Of a DNA stretch of 10,673 nucleotides, positions 1-6,699 are shown piece by piece. This stretch comes from Azonexus sp. (lineage in GTDB: Bacteria > Pseudomonadota > Gammaproteobacteria > Burkholderiales > Rhodocyclaceae), in contig JAISPT010000015.1 of NCBI GenBank assembly GCA_031274715.1, positions 1 to 10,673 of the forward strand, given 5' to 3'. Position 1 is the first letter of the stretch. Each line of letters begins with the position of its first letter. The notes below the pieces were generated by a model that worked only from the letters and a program-made list of their open reading frames with translations, ran no database searches and had not been told where the DNA came from. Position numbers and translations under genes: made by a program.

Positions 1-624
1 GGCATGCTGGTGGCGCCCACCGACTTCCAGCAGGGCGAGGGCTACCGGATCATCTTCATCCACGTCCCGGCCTCCTGGATGTCGATGTTCATCTACCTGG
101 TCATGGCCTTCTGGGCGGCCATCGGCCTGGCCTTCAACACCCGCCTGTCGGGCATGATGACCCAGGCGCTGGCGCCAACCGGCGCTCTGATGGCCTTCCT
201 GTCGCTGTGGACCGGGGCGCTGTGGGGCAAACCGATGTGGGGCACGTGGTGGGTCTGGGATGCCCGGCTGACCTCGGAGCTGATCCTGCTCTTCCTGTAC
301 ATCGGCTACCTGGCGCTGACCGCCGCCATCGACGACATGCGCCGCGCCGACAAGGCCGGTGCCCTGTTGCTGCTGGTCGGCGTGGTCAACATCCCGATCA
401 TCTACTTCTCGGTGCAGTGGTGGAACACGCTGCACCAGGGGTCGAGCGTCAACCTGGCCAAATCATCGATGGCCGTCACCATGCTCTGGGGCATGCTGTT
501 GATGGCGCTGTGTTTCTGGATGTATTCGATTGCCGTCGCCCTGGCCCGCGTGCGCACCATCATGCTCGAACGCGAGCGGCATGCCGACTGGGCGCGAGCC
601 GAACTGGCCGGAAAACAAGCATGA
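1..624 (+). CDS. ccmC: Cytochrome c maturation heme protein CcmC (5' partial)
   Basis: CcmC is an inner-membrane protein of the heme-handling (HHP) family. It binds heme in the periplasm through a tryptophan-rich WWD loop and two histidines, and passes it to CcmE as part of CcmABCD. The visible 207 residues run in frame from base 1. From memory of E. coli CcmC (about 245 residues), roughly the first 40 residues, including the first membrane helix, lie outside the window, so the ATG at base 4 is internal. Family marks are the HVP histidine (visible residue 21), the WWD motif WGTWWVWDARLTSE (from residue 80, bases 238 on) and the second histidine in WWNTLHQ (residue 145). Hydrophobic helices fill the spaces between, with a charged cytoplasmic tail. 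Its TGA overlaps the ccmD ATG. Presumably ccmA and ccmB lie upstream. Identification is secure. Confidence 0.96.
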   Translation, partial: GMLVAPTDFQQGEGYRIIFIHVPASWMSMFIYLVMAFWAAIGLAFNTRLSGMMTQALAPTGALMAFLSLWTGALWGKPMWGTWWVWDARLTSELILLFLYIGYLALTAAIDDMRRADKAGALLLLVGVVNIPIIYFSVQWWNTLHQGSSVNLAKSSMAVTMLWGMLLMALCFWMYSIAVALARVRTIMLERERHADWARAELAGKQA

Positions 625-821
625 TCTACTGGAACAGCATCGGCGATTTTCTCGCCATGGGTGGCTACGGCTTCTACGTCTGGGGATCATTCGGCGTCAC
701 CGCCCTGGTCATGGCCATTGAGCCGATCCTCGTCGCCCGCCAGCGCAAAAACACCATCGCCCGCCTGAAGCGCCAGTTGCGCGCCGATGCCCGAGCCGAA
801 AACCGGAGCCCTGCCGCATGA
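621..821 (+). CDS. ccmD: Heme exporter accessory protein CcmD
   Basis: This is a 66-residue small membrane protein that fits CcmD, the subunit needed to release heme-loaded CcmE from CcmABC. The N-terminal part is uncharged and aromatic (MGGYGFYVWGSFG), followed by one membrane helix at about residues 18-39. A strongly basic cytoplasmic tail comes next (ARQRKNTIARLKRQLR, about residues 39-54). This layout, the YVWGSFG stretch and the position between ccmC and ccmE are typical of CcmD, although the family is poorly conserved in sequence. The ATG at 621 overlaps the ccmC stop as ATGA, and its own TGA overlaps the ccmE start. I chose this start because the coupled overlap leaves the membrane segment at the usual distance; the same frame is open far upstream but only as a shadow of ccmC. 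Confidence 0.92.
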   Translation: MIYWNSIGDFLAMGGYGFYVWGSFGVTALVMAIEPILVARQRKNTIARLKRQLRADARAENRSPAA

Positions 822-1315
822 AGTCCCGTCACAAAAAATTGGCGCTGATCGCTGGCGCCCTGGCCATCGTCGGCATCATCGCCGCCTTGGTGCTGAACGC
901 CTTGAACAGCAATATCGCGCTGTACATCTCGCCGACCGATGTCGCCGCCGGCAAGGCGCCGGCCGACAAGCTGTTCCGCATCGGCGGTGTGGTCAAGGAA
1001 GGCAGCGTCGCCCGCCAGGCCGACGGCGTCACCATCGCCTTCATCGTCACCGATACCGAGCAGGACATTACCGTCCATTACAAAGGCATTCTTCCCGACC
1101 TGTTCAAGGAAGGCAAAGGCGTCGTCGCCCAAGGTAAGCTGACCGTCGACGGCAGCTTCGCCGCGACCGAGGTGTTGGCCAAGCACGACGAGAACTACAT
1201 GCCGCCGGAAGCCGCCAAGGCCGTCGGCGACGCCCACGCCCGAGCCGCTGAGAAGAAGGCCGCTGCCGAAGCGACCGACACGGCCCCGGCTTCCACCCCG
1301 CAAGCGAGCTACTGA
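818..1315 (+). CDS. ccmE: Periplasmic heme chaperone CcmE
   Basis: CcmE takes heme from CcmC, holds it covalently through a histidine and delivers it to CcmF for attachment to apocytochrome c. The 165-residue protein has a short basic N-terminus (MKSRHKK), one membrane anchor at about residues 8-29 and a periplasmic OB-fold-like domain to about residue 130. The signature LAKHDENYMPPE places the heme-binding histidine at residue 123 and the associated tyrosine at 127, so this is the classic HxxxY-type CcmE. The FRIGGVVKEGSV and TVHYKGILPDLFKEG segments are also family-typical. The C-terminus is a flexible Ala/Lys/Glu-rich tail (from about residue 135), a low-conservation region in the family. 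It starts in an ATGA overlap with ccmD and ends 3 bases before ccmF. Confidence 0.97.
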   Translation: MKSRHKKLALIAGALAIVGIIAALVLNALNSNIALYISPTDVAAGKAPADKLFRIGGVVKEGSVARQADGVTIAFIVTDTEQDITVHYKGILPDLFKEGKGVVAQGKLTVDGSFAATEVLAKHDENYMPPEAAKAVGDAHARAAEKKAAAEATDTAPASTPQASY

Positions 1316-1318
1316 AGC

Positions 1319-3307
1319 ATGATTCCCGAACTTGGCCACTTCGCCCTGATCCTCTCCGCACTGGTCGCGCTGGTACTCGGTACGCTGCCACTGATCGGCG
1401 CTCACCGCCGGCAGCCAGCCTGGATCGCCCTAGCCCGCCCGGCCGCCGGCGCCATGGCATTGTTGGTTGCCCTCTCCTTCGCCTGCCTGACGCAGGCCTT
1501 CGTCGCCAACGATTTCTCCGTCGTCTATGTGGCGCAGCACTCCAACTCGCTGCTGCCAATGGCCTATCGCGTCGCCGCCGTCTGGGGCGGCCACGAGGGC
1601 TCGCTGCTGTTGTGGATGCTGATGTTGGCCGGCTGGGCCTTCGCCGTCGCCCTGCTATCGCGCCAGTTACCGGATGTCATGGTCGCCCGCGTGCTCGGCA
1701 CGCTCGGCCTGGTCGCCTTCGGCTTCTTGCTCTTCATCCTGCTCACCTCCAACCCGTTCGAACGCCTGCTGCCGGGCGTCGCCGAAGGGCGCGACCTCAA
1801 TCCGCTGCTGCAGGACCCGGGCCTGATCATCCACCCGCCGCTGCTGTACATGGGCTATGTCGGTTTCTCGGTAGCCTTCGCCTTCGCCATCGCCGCGCTG
1901 CTGTCCGGCCAGCTCGACGCTGCCTGGGCGCGCTGGTCGCGGCCGTGGACGACGGCCGCCTGGATCTTCCTGACGCTGGGCATTGCCATGGGCTCGTGGT
2001 GGGCCTACTACGAACTGGGCTGGGGCGGCTGGTGGTTCTGGGATCCGGTCGAGAACGCCTCGTTCATGCCCTGGCTGGTCGGCACGGCGTTGATTCACTC
2101 GCTAGCGGTCACCGAAAAGCGCGGCAGCTTCAAGAACTGGACCGTACTGCTGGCCATCTCGGCCTTCTCGCTGTCACTGCTCGGCACCTTCCTGGTCCGC
2201 TCCGGCGTGCTGACCTCGGTACATGCCTTCGCCACCGATCCGACGCGCGGCATTTTCATCCTGATTTTCCTGATCGTCGTCATCGGTTCTTCGCTGGCGC
2301 TGTTTGCCTGGCGGGCGCCGAGCGTCGGCCTGGGCGGGCGCTTCGGCCTGATTTCACGCGAATCGATGCTGCTCACCAACAACGTGCTGCTGGTCGTCGC
2401 CTGCGCCACAGTGCTGCTCGGCACGCTCTATCCACTGCTGGTCGATGCGCTGGGCATTGGCAAGATCTCGGTCGGCCCGCCCTATTTCAATGCGGTGTTC
2501 GTACCGGTCATGGCTCCGGTGCTGTTCTTGATCGGCCTTGGCCCATTCGCCCGCTGGAAGGAGGCCTCGCTACCCGAGATCCTGCGTACCGTGCGCTGGG
2601 CCTTCGCAGTCGGTGCCATCGTTGCCATCGCCGTGCCGCTACTCTATGGCCACTGGAGCCCGCTGACCGCCCTCGGCCTGCTGCTGGCCGCCTGGATCGC
2701 CGCCACCGCCGTCATCAACTTCGTCGACCGCGTGCGCCGGACCCGCGGCGAGGCTTCCTTCGTCCGCGCCGCGCTGCGCCAGCCGCGCAGCTTCGTCGGC
2801 ATGCACCTGGCCCATCTCGGCGTCGCAGTCTTCGTCGTCGGCGTCGCCATGGTCTCGAGCTTCGAAGAAGAGAAGGACGTCAAGATGGAAGCCGGCGAAT
2901 CGGTCACCGTCTCCGGCTACACCTTTACCTTCGTCGGCATCCATGAGGTCAAGGGCCCCAACTACATCGCCGCCCAGGGCCAGTTCGACCTGAGCCGGGA
3001 CGGTCGCTTCCTGCGCCGGATGACACCGGAAAAACGTAACTACTTCTCCTCGGCAATGCCGATGACCGAAGCCTCGATCGATGCCGGCCTGTGGCGCGAC
3101 GTCTATGTCTCGCTCGGCGAGCCGATCGACCGCGACCAGCCGGAAGGCGCCTGGGCCGTGCGCGTCTATTACAAGCCCTTCGTCGACTGGATCTGGGGCG
3201 GCTGCCTGCTGATGTCGCTCGGCGGCCTGCTCGCCATGCTCGACCGCCGTTATCGCCTGAAGGCGCGAAGCGCCGCCACCTTGCCTGCCGGAAGCCAACC
3301 CGCATGA
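1319..3307 (+). CDS. ccmF: Heme lyase subunit CcmF
   Basis: CcmF is the large integral membrane protein that accepts heme from holo-CcmE and, with CcmH and CcmI, attaches it to the CxxCH motif of apocytochromes c in the periplasm. The 662-residue length is close to E. coli CcmF (about 647). It is polytopic, with hydrophobic helices throughout residues 1-465 and a last one at about 630-650. The WWD motif is GWGGWWFWDPVENASFMPW (residues 234-252). Conserved histidines sit at 172 (IIHPPLLYMGY), 260 (ALIHSLAVTEKRG), 302 (SVHAF) and 499 (HLAHLGVA), matching the transmembrane and periplasmic heme ligands described for the family. A soluble periplasmic region follows at about 515-625. The start MIPELGHFAL resembles known CcmF N-termini; there is no strong ribosome site, so coupling to ccmE (3 bases upstream) is likely. 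The end overlaps ccmG. Confidence 0.98.
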   Translation: MIPELGHFALILSALVALVLGTLPLIGAHRRQPAWIALARPAAGAMALLVALSFACLTQAFVANDFSVVYVAQHSNSLLPMAYRVAAVWGGHEGSLLLWMLMLAGWAFAVALLSRQLPDVMVARVLGTLGLVAFGFLLFILLTSNPFERLLPGVAEGRDLNPLLQDPGLIIHPPLLYMGYVGFSVAFAFAIAALLSGQLDAAWARWSRPWTTAAWIFLTLGIAMGSWWAYYELGWGGWWFWDPVENASFMPWLVGTALIHSLAVTEKRGSFKNWTVLLAISAFSLSLLGTFLVRSGVLTSVHAFATDPTRGIFILIFLIVVIGSSLALFAWRAPSVGLGGRFGLISRESMLLTNNVLLVVACATVLLGTLYPLLVDALGIGKISVGPPYFNAVFVPVMAPVLFLIGLGPFARWKEASLPEILRTVRWAFAVGAIVAIAVPLLYGHWSPLTALGLLLAAWIAATAVINFVDRVRRTRGEASFVRAALRQPRSFVGMHLAHLGVAVFVVGVAMVSSFEEEKDVKMEAGESVTVSGYTFTFVGIHEVKGPNYIAAQGQFDLSRDGRFLRRMTPEKRNYFSSAMPMTEASIDAGLWRDVYVSLGEPIDRDQPEGAWAVRVYYKPFVDWIWGGCLLMSLGGLLAMLDRRYRLKARSAATLPAGSQPA

Positions 3308-3888
3308 ACCGTTATTACTGGATACTCGGCGCTTTCGCCGCCCTCGTCGTCCTGCTCGCCGTCGGCCTCGGTCTCAACCCGCGCGACATTCCCTCGCCGC
3401 TGGTCGGCAAGCCGGTGCCGGCCTTCCGCCTGGCGCAGCTGGCCGATCCGGACAAGACCTTCGGTCCCGAAGAACTGCACGGCAAGCCCTGGCTGCTCAA
3501 CGTCTGGGCCTCGTGGTGCGTTTCCTGCCGCCAGGAGCACCCGCTCCTGGTTGAGTTCTCGAAGAAGGTGGACGTGCCGCTGATCGGCCTCAACTACAAG
3601 GAAGTGCGCGGCGACGGCGAGTTCGATATGAGCAAGCTGCCCGCCGACGAGGAGAAGAAGCTGGCATTGCAGCGCGCCACCAGCTGGCTGCGCGACCACG
3701 GCGATCCGTACCGGCTGACGGCGATGGACATCGACGGCCGCGTCGGTATCGATTTCGGCGTCTACGGCGTGCCGGAAACCTACGTCATCGACAAGGACGG
3801 GATCATCCGCATGAAGCACACCGGGCCGATCACCCCCGATGTGCTGACCAAGAAAATCCTGCCCCTGCTGGCGGGGTTGAGCAAATGA
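3304..3888 (+). CDS. ccmG: Thiol:disulfide interchange protein CcmG (DsbE)
   Basis: CcmG is a membrane-anchored periplasmic thioredoxin-like reductant. It keeps apocytochrome heme-binding cysteines reduced, directly or through CcmH, using electrons from DsbD-type proteins. The 194-residue protein has an N-terminal membrane helix (about residues 5-23) and a thioredoxin fold with the active site WASWCVSCRQEHP (Cys72 and Cys75). The cis-proline lies in YGVPETYVIDKDG (Pro157), with the acidic and GVYG elements typical of this family. Between the NYKEV segment (residue 97 on) and the WLRDHGDPY helix (from 128) there are about 20 more residues than I recall in E. coli CcmG. The start at 3304 overlaps the ccmF stop (ATGA); the frame stays open upstream inside ccmF, but that part is out-of-frame shadow. 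Confidence 0.96.
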   Translation: MNRYYWILGAFAALVVLLAVGLGLNPRDIPSPLVGKPVPAFRLAQLADPDKTFGPEELHGKPWLLNVWASWCVSCRQEHPLLVEFSKKVDVPLIGLNYKEVRGDGEFDMSKLPADEEKKLALQRATSWLRDHGDPYRLTAMDIDGRVGIDFGVYGVPETYVIDKDGIIRMKHTGPITPDVLTKKILPLLAGLSK

Positions 3889-4361
3889 TCGCCCGCGCTT
3901 TGATCCTCGCGCTCTGCCTGGCGGCCACCGGCGCTCAAGCGTCGTCGGCCTGGGAAGCCGCGGTAGCCGCTGACCCGGTGGCCGAAAAGCGCTTGCAAGC
4001 GCTGTCGAAGGAATTGCGCTGCCTGGTCTGCCAAAACGAAACAATCGCCGACTCCAATGCCGAACTGGCCGTCGACCTGCGCCGCGAAATCCGCGGCATG
4101 ATCCACGATGGCCGTTCCGACAACGAGATCATCGACTTCATGGTCGCCCGTTACGGCGATTTCGTGCTCTACCGACCACCCGTCAAGGGGGTCACACTGC
4201 TGCTCTGGGGCGGCCCGGTGGTTCTGTTGCTGCTCGGCCTGGGCGCTCTGTTCGCTTACCTGCGCCGGCGTGCCGGCCGCGTCGGCGATACCGAACGGCC
4301 GCTGTCGACCGAGGAAGCCCGCCGCCTCGAAGCCCTGCTCAAGGAACCCGATAACAAATGA
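3885..4361 (+). CDS. ccmH: Cytochrome c maturation thioredoxin-like protein CcmH (CcmL type)
   Basis: CcmH supplies the LRCxxC thiol pair that interacts with apocytochrome c and CcmG during heme ligation. The 158-residue protein has a signal sequence (residues 1-19, likely cleaved after AQA), then the three-helix domain with the hallmark LRCLVCQNETIADSNAELA (Cys46 and Cys49). DLRREIRGMIHDGRSDNEI, DFMVARYGDFVLYRPP and a C-terminal membrane helix at about 103-126 (LLLWGGPVVLLLLGLGALFAYL) followed by RRR complete it. In E. coli the equivalent domain is fused to the CcmI-like TPR domain; here it is separate and ends with a short cytoplasmic tail, as in many alpha- and betaproteobacteria. Both ends are ATGA overlaps with ccmG and ccmI. 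Confidence 0.96.
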   Translation: MIARALILALCLAATGAQASSAWEAAVAADPVAEKRLQALSKELRCLVCQNETIADSNAELAVDLRREIRGMIHDGRSDNEIIDFMVARYGDFVLYRPPVKGVTLLLWGGPVVLLLLGLGALFAYLRRRAGRVGDTERPLSTEEARRLEALLKEPDNK

Positions 4362-5209
4362 TGCCGTTCATCCTGTATGCGACGCTGATCGTCGTGGTCA
4401 TCTGCGCCTTCCTGTTCCTGCCGCTGTGGTTCGGCCGGCGCGGCGCGGCCGCGGGCGGCGACCGCCAGACGGCCAACTTGGCCATTTTCCGCGACCAACT
4501 GGCCGACCTCGAACGTGAATGCCAGGAAGGCACGCTGGCCGCCGCCGATTTCGACCAGGCCCGCCAGGAATTGCAGCGCCGCCTGCTCGAAGAGACCGCC
4601 CCGGCAGCCGAACCCAGCATCGCACCAAGCGTGGCCGGCCCCAGCCGTAAGACGGCAATCGCCCTGGCCCTGCTGCTGCCGCTCGGCGCCCTGCTCGGCT
4701 ACGCCCTGCTCGGTAATCCAGCGGCGCTCGATCCAGCGCGCACGGCACCGGCGCCGGCCCAGGCCAACATGAGCCCGGAGCAGATCGACGAGATGGTCGC
4801 TCGCCTGGCCGAACGCATGCAGAGCAACCCCGACGACATGCAGGGCTGGCTGATGTTGGCCCGCTCCTACAAAGCGCTGGGCCGTTACGACGATGCCGTC
4901 AAGGCCTATGCCAAGGCCGAGAAAGTCATCGACGACCAGCCTGACCTGTTGGCCAGCTACGCCGAAACGATCGCCATGGCTAGCGGCCAGGGCTTGGTCG
5001 GCAAGCCCCGCGAACTGGTCGAGCGCGCCCTGAAGATCGATCCCAAGCACGCACACAGCCTGTTCCTCGCCGGTGCCGCCGCAATACAGGCCAACGACAC
5101 CAAGCAGGCAATCGCCTACTGGGAGGCTCTGCTGCCACTGGTCGAGCCCGGTACCGAGCTGGACCAGATGCTGCGCGCCGGCATCGACAAACTGAAGCAA
5201 GGTAAATAA
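4358..5209 (+). CDS. ccmI: Cytochrome c biogenesis TPR protein CcmI (CycH)
   Basis: CcmI is the apocytochrome chaperone of the heme lyase complex; its periplasmic TPR domain binds the C-terminal helix of class I apocytochromes. The 283 residues show a first membrane helix (about 4-24), a cytoplasmic loop with the family-typical NLAIFRDQLADLERE and DFDQARQELQRRLLEE coiled stretch (40-79), and a second membrane helix (about 99-119). A Pro/Ala linker leads to a TPR-rich domain from about 139. Two repeat units are readable: WLMLARSYKALGRYDDAVKAY (164 on) and SLFLAGAAAIQANDTKQAI (234 on). It starts in an ATGA overlap with ccmH; a second ATG follows directly, so the start could be one codon later. 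It ends 3 bases before napF. Confidence 0.94.
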   Translation: MMPFILYATLIVVVICAFLFLPLWFGRRGAAAGGDRQTANLAIFRDQLADLERECQEGTLAAADFDQARQELQRRLLEETAPAAEPSIAPSVAGPSRKTAIALALLLPLGALLGYALLGNPAALDPARTAPAPAQANMSPEQIDEMVARLAERMQSNPDDMQGWLMLARSYKALGRYDDAVKAYAKAEKVIDDQPDLLASYAETIAMASGQGLVGKPRELVERALKIDPKHAHSLFLAGAAAIQANDTKQAIAYWEALLPLVEPGTELDQMLRAGIDKLKQGK

Positions 5210-5212
5210 ATC

Positions 5213-5689
5213 ATGGTCGACGCCGCCCGCCGGGGATTCCTGCGCGGCCGGCCGCGGCCGAAGGCCGAGTTGCGCCCACCTTGGGCTCGACCGGAAGCCG
5301 CCTTCGTCGACCACTGCACGCGCTGCCGTGACTGCCTGTCGGCCTGCCCACAGGGCATCATCGTCAGCGGCGATGGCGGCTACCCGACCCTCGATTTCAG
5401 CCGCGGCGAATGTACCTTTTGCACCGCCTGTGTCGCCGTCTGCCAACCACAGGCACTGTTGCGCCACGAAGACAAGGTCCCGTGGCCGTACACAGCGCAT
5501 GTCGGCCCCACCTGTCTGCCGGCACGGGGTATCGAATGCCGGGTCTGCGGCGATTATTGCGCTGTGCGGGCCATCCGTTTTCCGCCGCGCATCGGCGGCA
5601 ACCCGCTGCCGGAGATCTACGCCAGTTGCTGCACCGGCTGCGGTGCCTGCCTTGCGCCCTGTCCGACCGATGCCATCCGGATTGCCTGA
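5213..5689 (+). CDS. napF: Ferredoxin-type protein NapF
   Basis: NapF is a cytoplasmic iron-sulfur protein of the periplasmic nitrate reductase system, thought to help maturation of NapA before its export. The 158 residues match the NapF plan: an N-terminal basic stretch with ARRGFLRGR and RPPWARPE, then cysteine groups at 35/38/41/45 (CTRCRDCLSACP), 67/70/73/77 (CTFCTACVAVCQ), 101/109/112/116 (a looser set, also in E. coli NapF as I recall it) and 140/143/146/150 (CTGCGACLAPCP). Cys139 adds a neighbour to the last group. The second group is followed by Gln rather than the usual Pro. The start is ATG 5213, with AAGG about 10 bases upstream inside the end of ccmI and only 3 bases between the genes. 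It is probably co-transcribed with the ccm genes. No other nap gene is in the window. Confidence 0.93.
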   Translation: MVDAARRGFLRGRPRPKAELRPPWARPEAAFVDHCTRCRDCLSACPQGIIVSGDGGYPTLDFSRGECTFCTACVAVCQPQALLRHEDKVPWPYTAHVGPTCLPARGIECRVCGDYCAVRAIRFPPRIGGNPLPEIYASCCTGCGACLAPCPTDAIRIA

Positions 5690-5755
5690 TCCTTACTTTG
5701 CCTGCAGCGGCCGGCCATTCCTTGTGCTTTAATCTACGCTGATTCTTGGCCTACC

Positions 5756-5759
5756 GGAG
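5756..5759 (+). promoter_or_regulatory. Ribosome binding site of the DHH gene
   Basis: GGAG lies 7 bases before the ATG at 5767. It favours that ATG over the in-frame TTG at 5746, which would add seven residues and has no such site. The 77-base gap after napF holds a TTTAAT (5728-5733) that could be a -10 box, but no -35 element sits at a fitting distance, so I cannot say whether the gene has its own promoter. Confidence 0.75.
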
Positions 5760-5766
5760 ACACCCC

Positions 5767-6699
5767 ATGAGCTCAGAAAAATTCCGCCTCGTCACCCGCA
5801 GCGATTTCGACGGCCTGGTCTGCGCCGTGCTGCTCAACGAACTGAACCTGATCGACGACATCAAGTTCGTGCACCCGAAGGACATGCAGGACGGCAAGAT
5901 CGACATCGGCAACCGCGACATCACCACCAACCTGCCCTACGTCGCCGGCGCCCATCTGGCTTTCGACCACCATCTGTCGGAAACGCTACGCAACACCCGC
6001 GAGCGGGCCAATCACATCATCGATGCCGACGCCCCCTCGGCGGCCCGTGTCGTCTATGACTACTACGGCGGCAAAGCGGCCTTCCCGCGTATTTCCGAGG
6101 CGATGATGGAAGCCGTCGACAAGAGCGACTCGGCGCAGTTCAGCCGCGACGATATCCTCAATCCCGGCGGCTGGGTGCTGCTCAATTTCCTGATGGACGC
6201 CCGCACCGGCCTCGGCCGCTTCCGCGACTTCCGCATCAGCAACTACGCGCTGATGATGGACTTGATCAAGTACTGCCGCGACCATGACATCGGCGACATC
6301 CTCGCCTTGCCCGACGTCAAGGAACGCGTCGAGCTGTATTTCGAGCACAGCGACAAGGCCAAGGACCAGATTCTGCGCTGCGCCACCGTGCACAAAAACC
6401 TGGTGGTGCTCGACCTGCGCGACGAGGAAACCATCTGGGCAACCAATCGCTTCATGATCTATGCGCTGTTCCCGCAGACCAACATCTCGATCCATGTGCT
6501 GTGGGGCGTGCAGAAGCAGAATACCGTGTTTGCCACCGGCAAATCGATCCTCGACCGCGGCAGCAAAACCAATGTCGGTGAACTGATGCTGGCCTACGGT
6601 GGCGGCGGCCATCAGGCGGCCGGCACCTGTCAGGTTGCCAACGAACAGGCAGCGGCGACGCTGCAGGCGCTGATCGCCCGCATCAACGCCGACGGCTAG
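5767..6699 (+). CDS. DHH/DHHA1-family phosphoesterase, substrate unknown
   Basis: The 310-residue protein belongs to the DHH phosphoesterase superfamily, manganese-dependent enzymes that include RecJ, NrnA-type nanoRNases, cyclic dinucleotide phosphodiesterases and family II pyrophosphatases. Motif I reads TRSDFDGLVCAVLL (Asp13 and Asp15 as metal ligands). A middle acidic motif is probably Asp51 in GNRDITTNLPYV, the DHH motif is FDHHLSE (67-69), and VDKSD (Asp118) fits motif IV. The C-terminal DHHA1-like domain has the glycine-rich substrate loop GGGGHQAAGTC (from 278). No signal peptide or membrane helix is visible, so it is likely cytoplasmic. Close relatives are often labelled exopolyphosphatase-like, but the sequence alone does not settle polyphosphate, oligonucleotide or cyclic dinucleotide as substrate. 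It follows napF by 77 bases on the same strand and shares its stop region with the minus-strand gene beyond it. Confidence 0.88.
   Translation: MSSEKFRLVTRSDFDGLVCAVLLNELNLIDDIKFVHPKDMQDGKIDIGNRDITTNLPYVAGAHLAFDHHLSETLRNTRERANHIIDADAPSAARVVYDYYGGKAAFPRISEAMMEAVDKSDSAQFSRDDILNPGGWVLLNFLMDARTGLGRFRDFRISNYALMMDLIKYCRDHDIGDILALPDVKERVELYFEHSDKAKDQILRCATVHKNLVVLDLRDEETIWATNRFMIYALFPQTNISIHVLWGVQKQNTVFATGKSILDRGSKTNVGELMLAYGGGGHQAAGTCQVANEQAAATLQALIARINADG

Noticed and set aside
674..1405. A 243-codon open frame on the minus strand opposite ccmD, ccmE and ccmF
   Set aside because: It crosses three gene boundaries of the ccm operon and translates to a low-complexity Gly/Asp/Val-rich product, as expected for an antisense shadow.
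1612..2946. A 444-codon open frame on the plus strand inside ccmF
   Set aside because: It is a different frame of a confident ccmF gene; the translation is Arg/Ala/His-rich, low in aromatic residues and has no family motif. This is the usual open-frame artefact of GC-rich coding DNA.
4256..5500. A 414-codon open frame on the minus strand across ccmH, ccmI and napF
   Set aside because: It is antisense to three well-supported genes, its Gly/Ala/Gln/Val-rich translation shows no recognisable domain, and no ribosome site supports a start.
5709..5716. The palindrome GGCCGGCC after napF as a terminator
   Set aside because: It is only an 8-base self-complementary run without loop or T-tract; such strings are expected in GC-rich DNA.
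5698..5733. A sigma-70 promoter (TTGCCT and TTTAAT) between napF and the DHH gene
   Set aside because: The two boxes are 24 bases apart, too far for a standard promoter, and no better -35 is found 16-18 bases upstream of TTTAAT.
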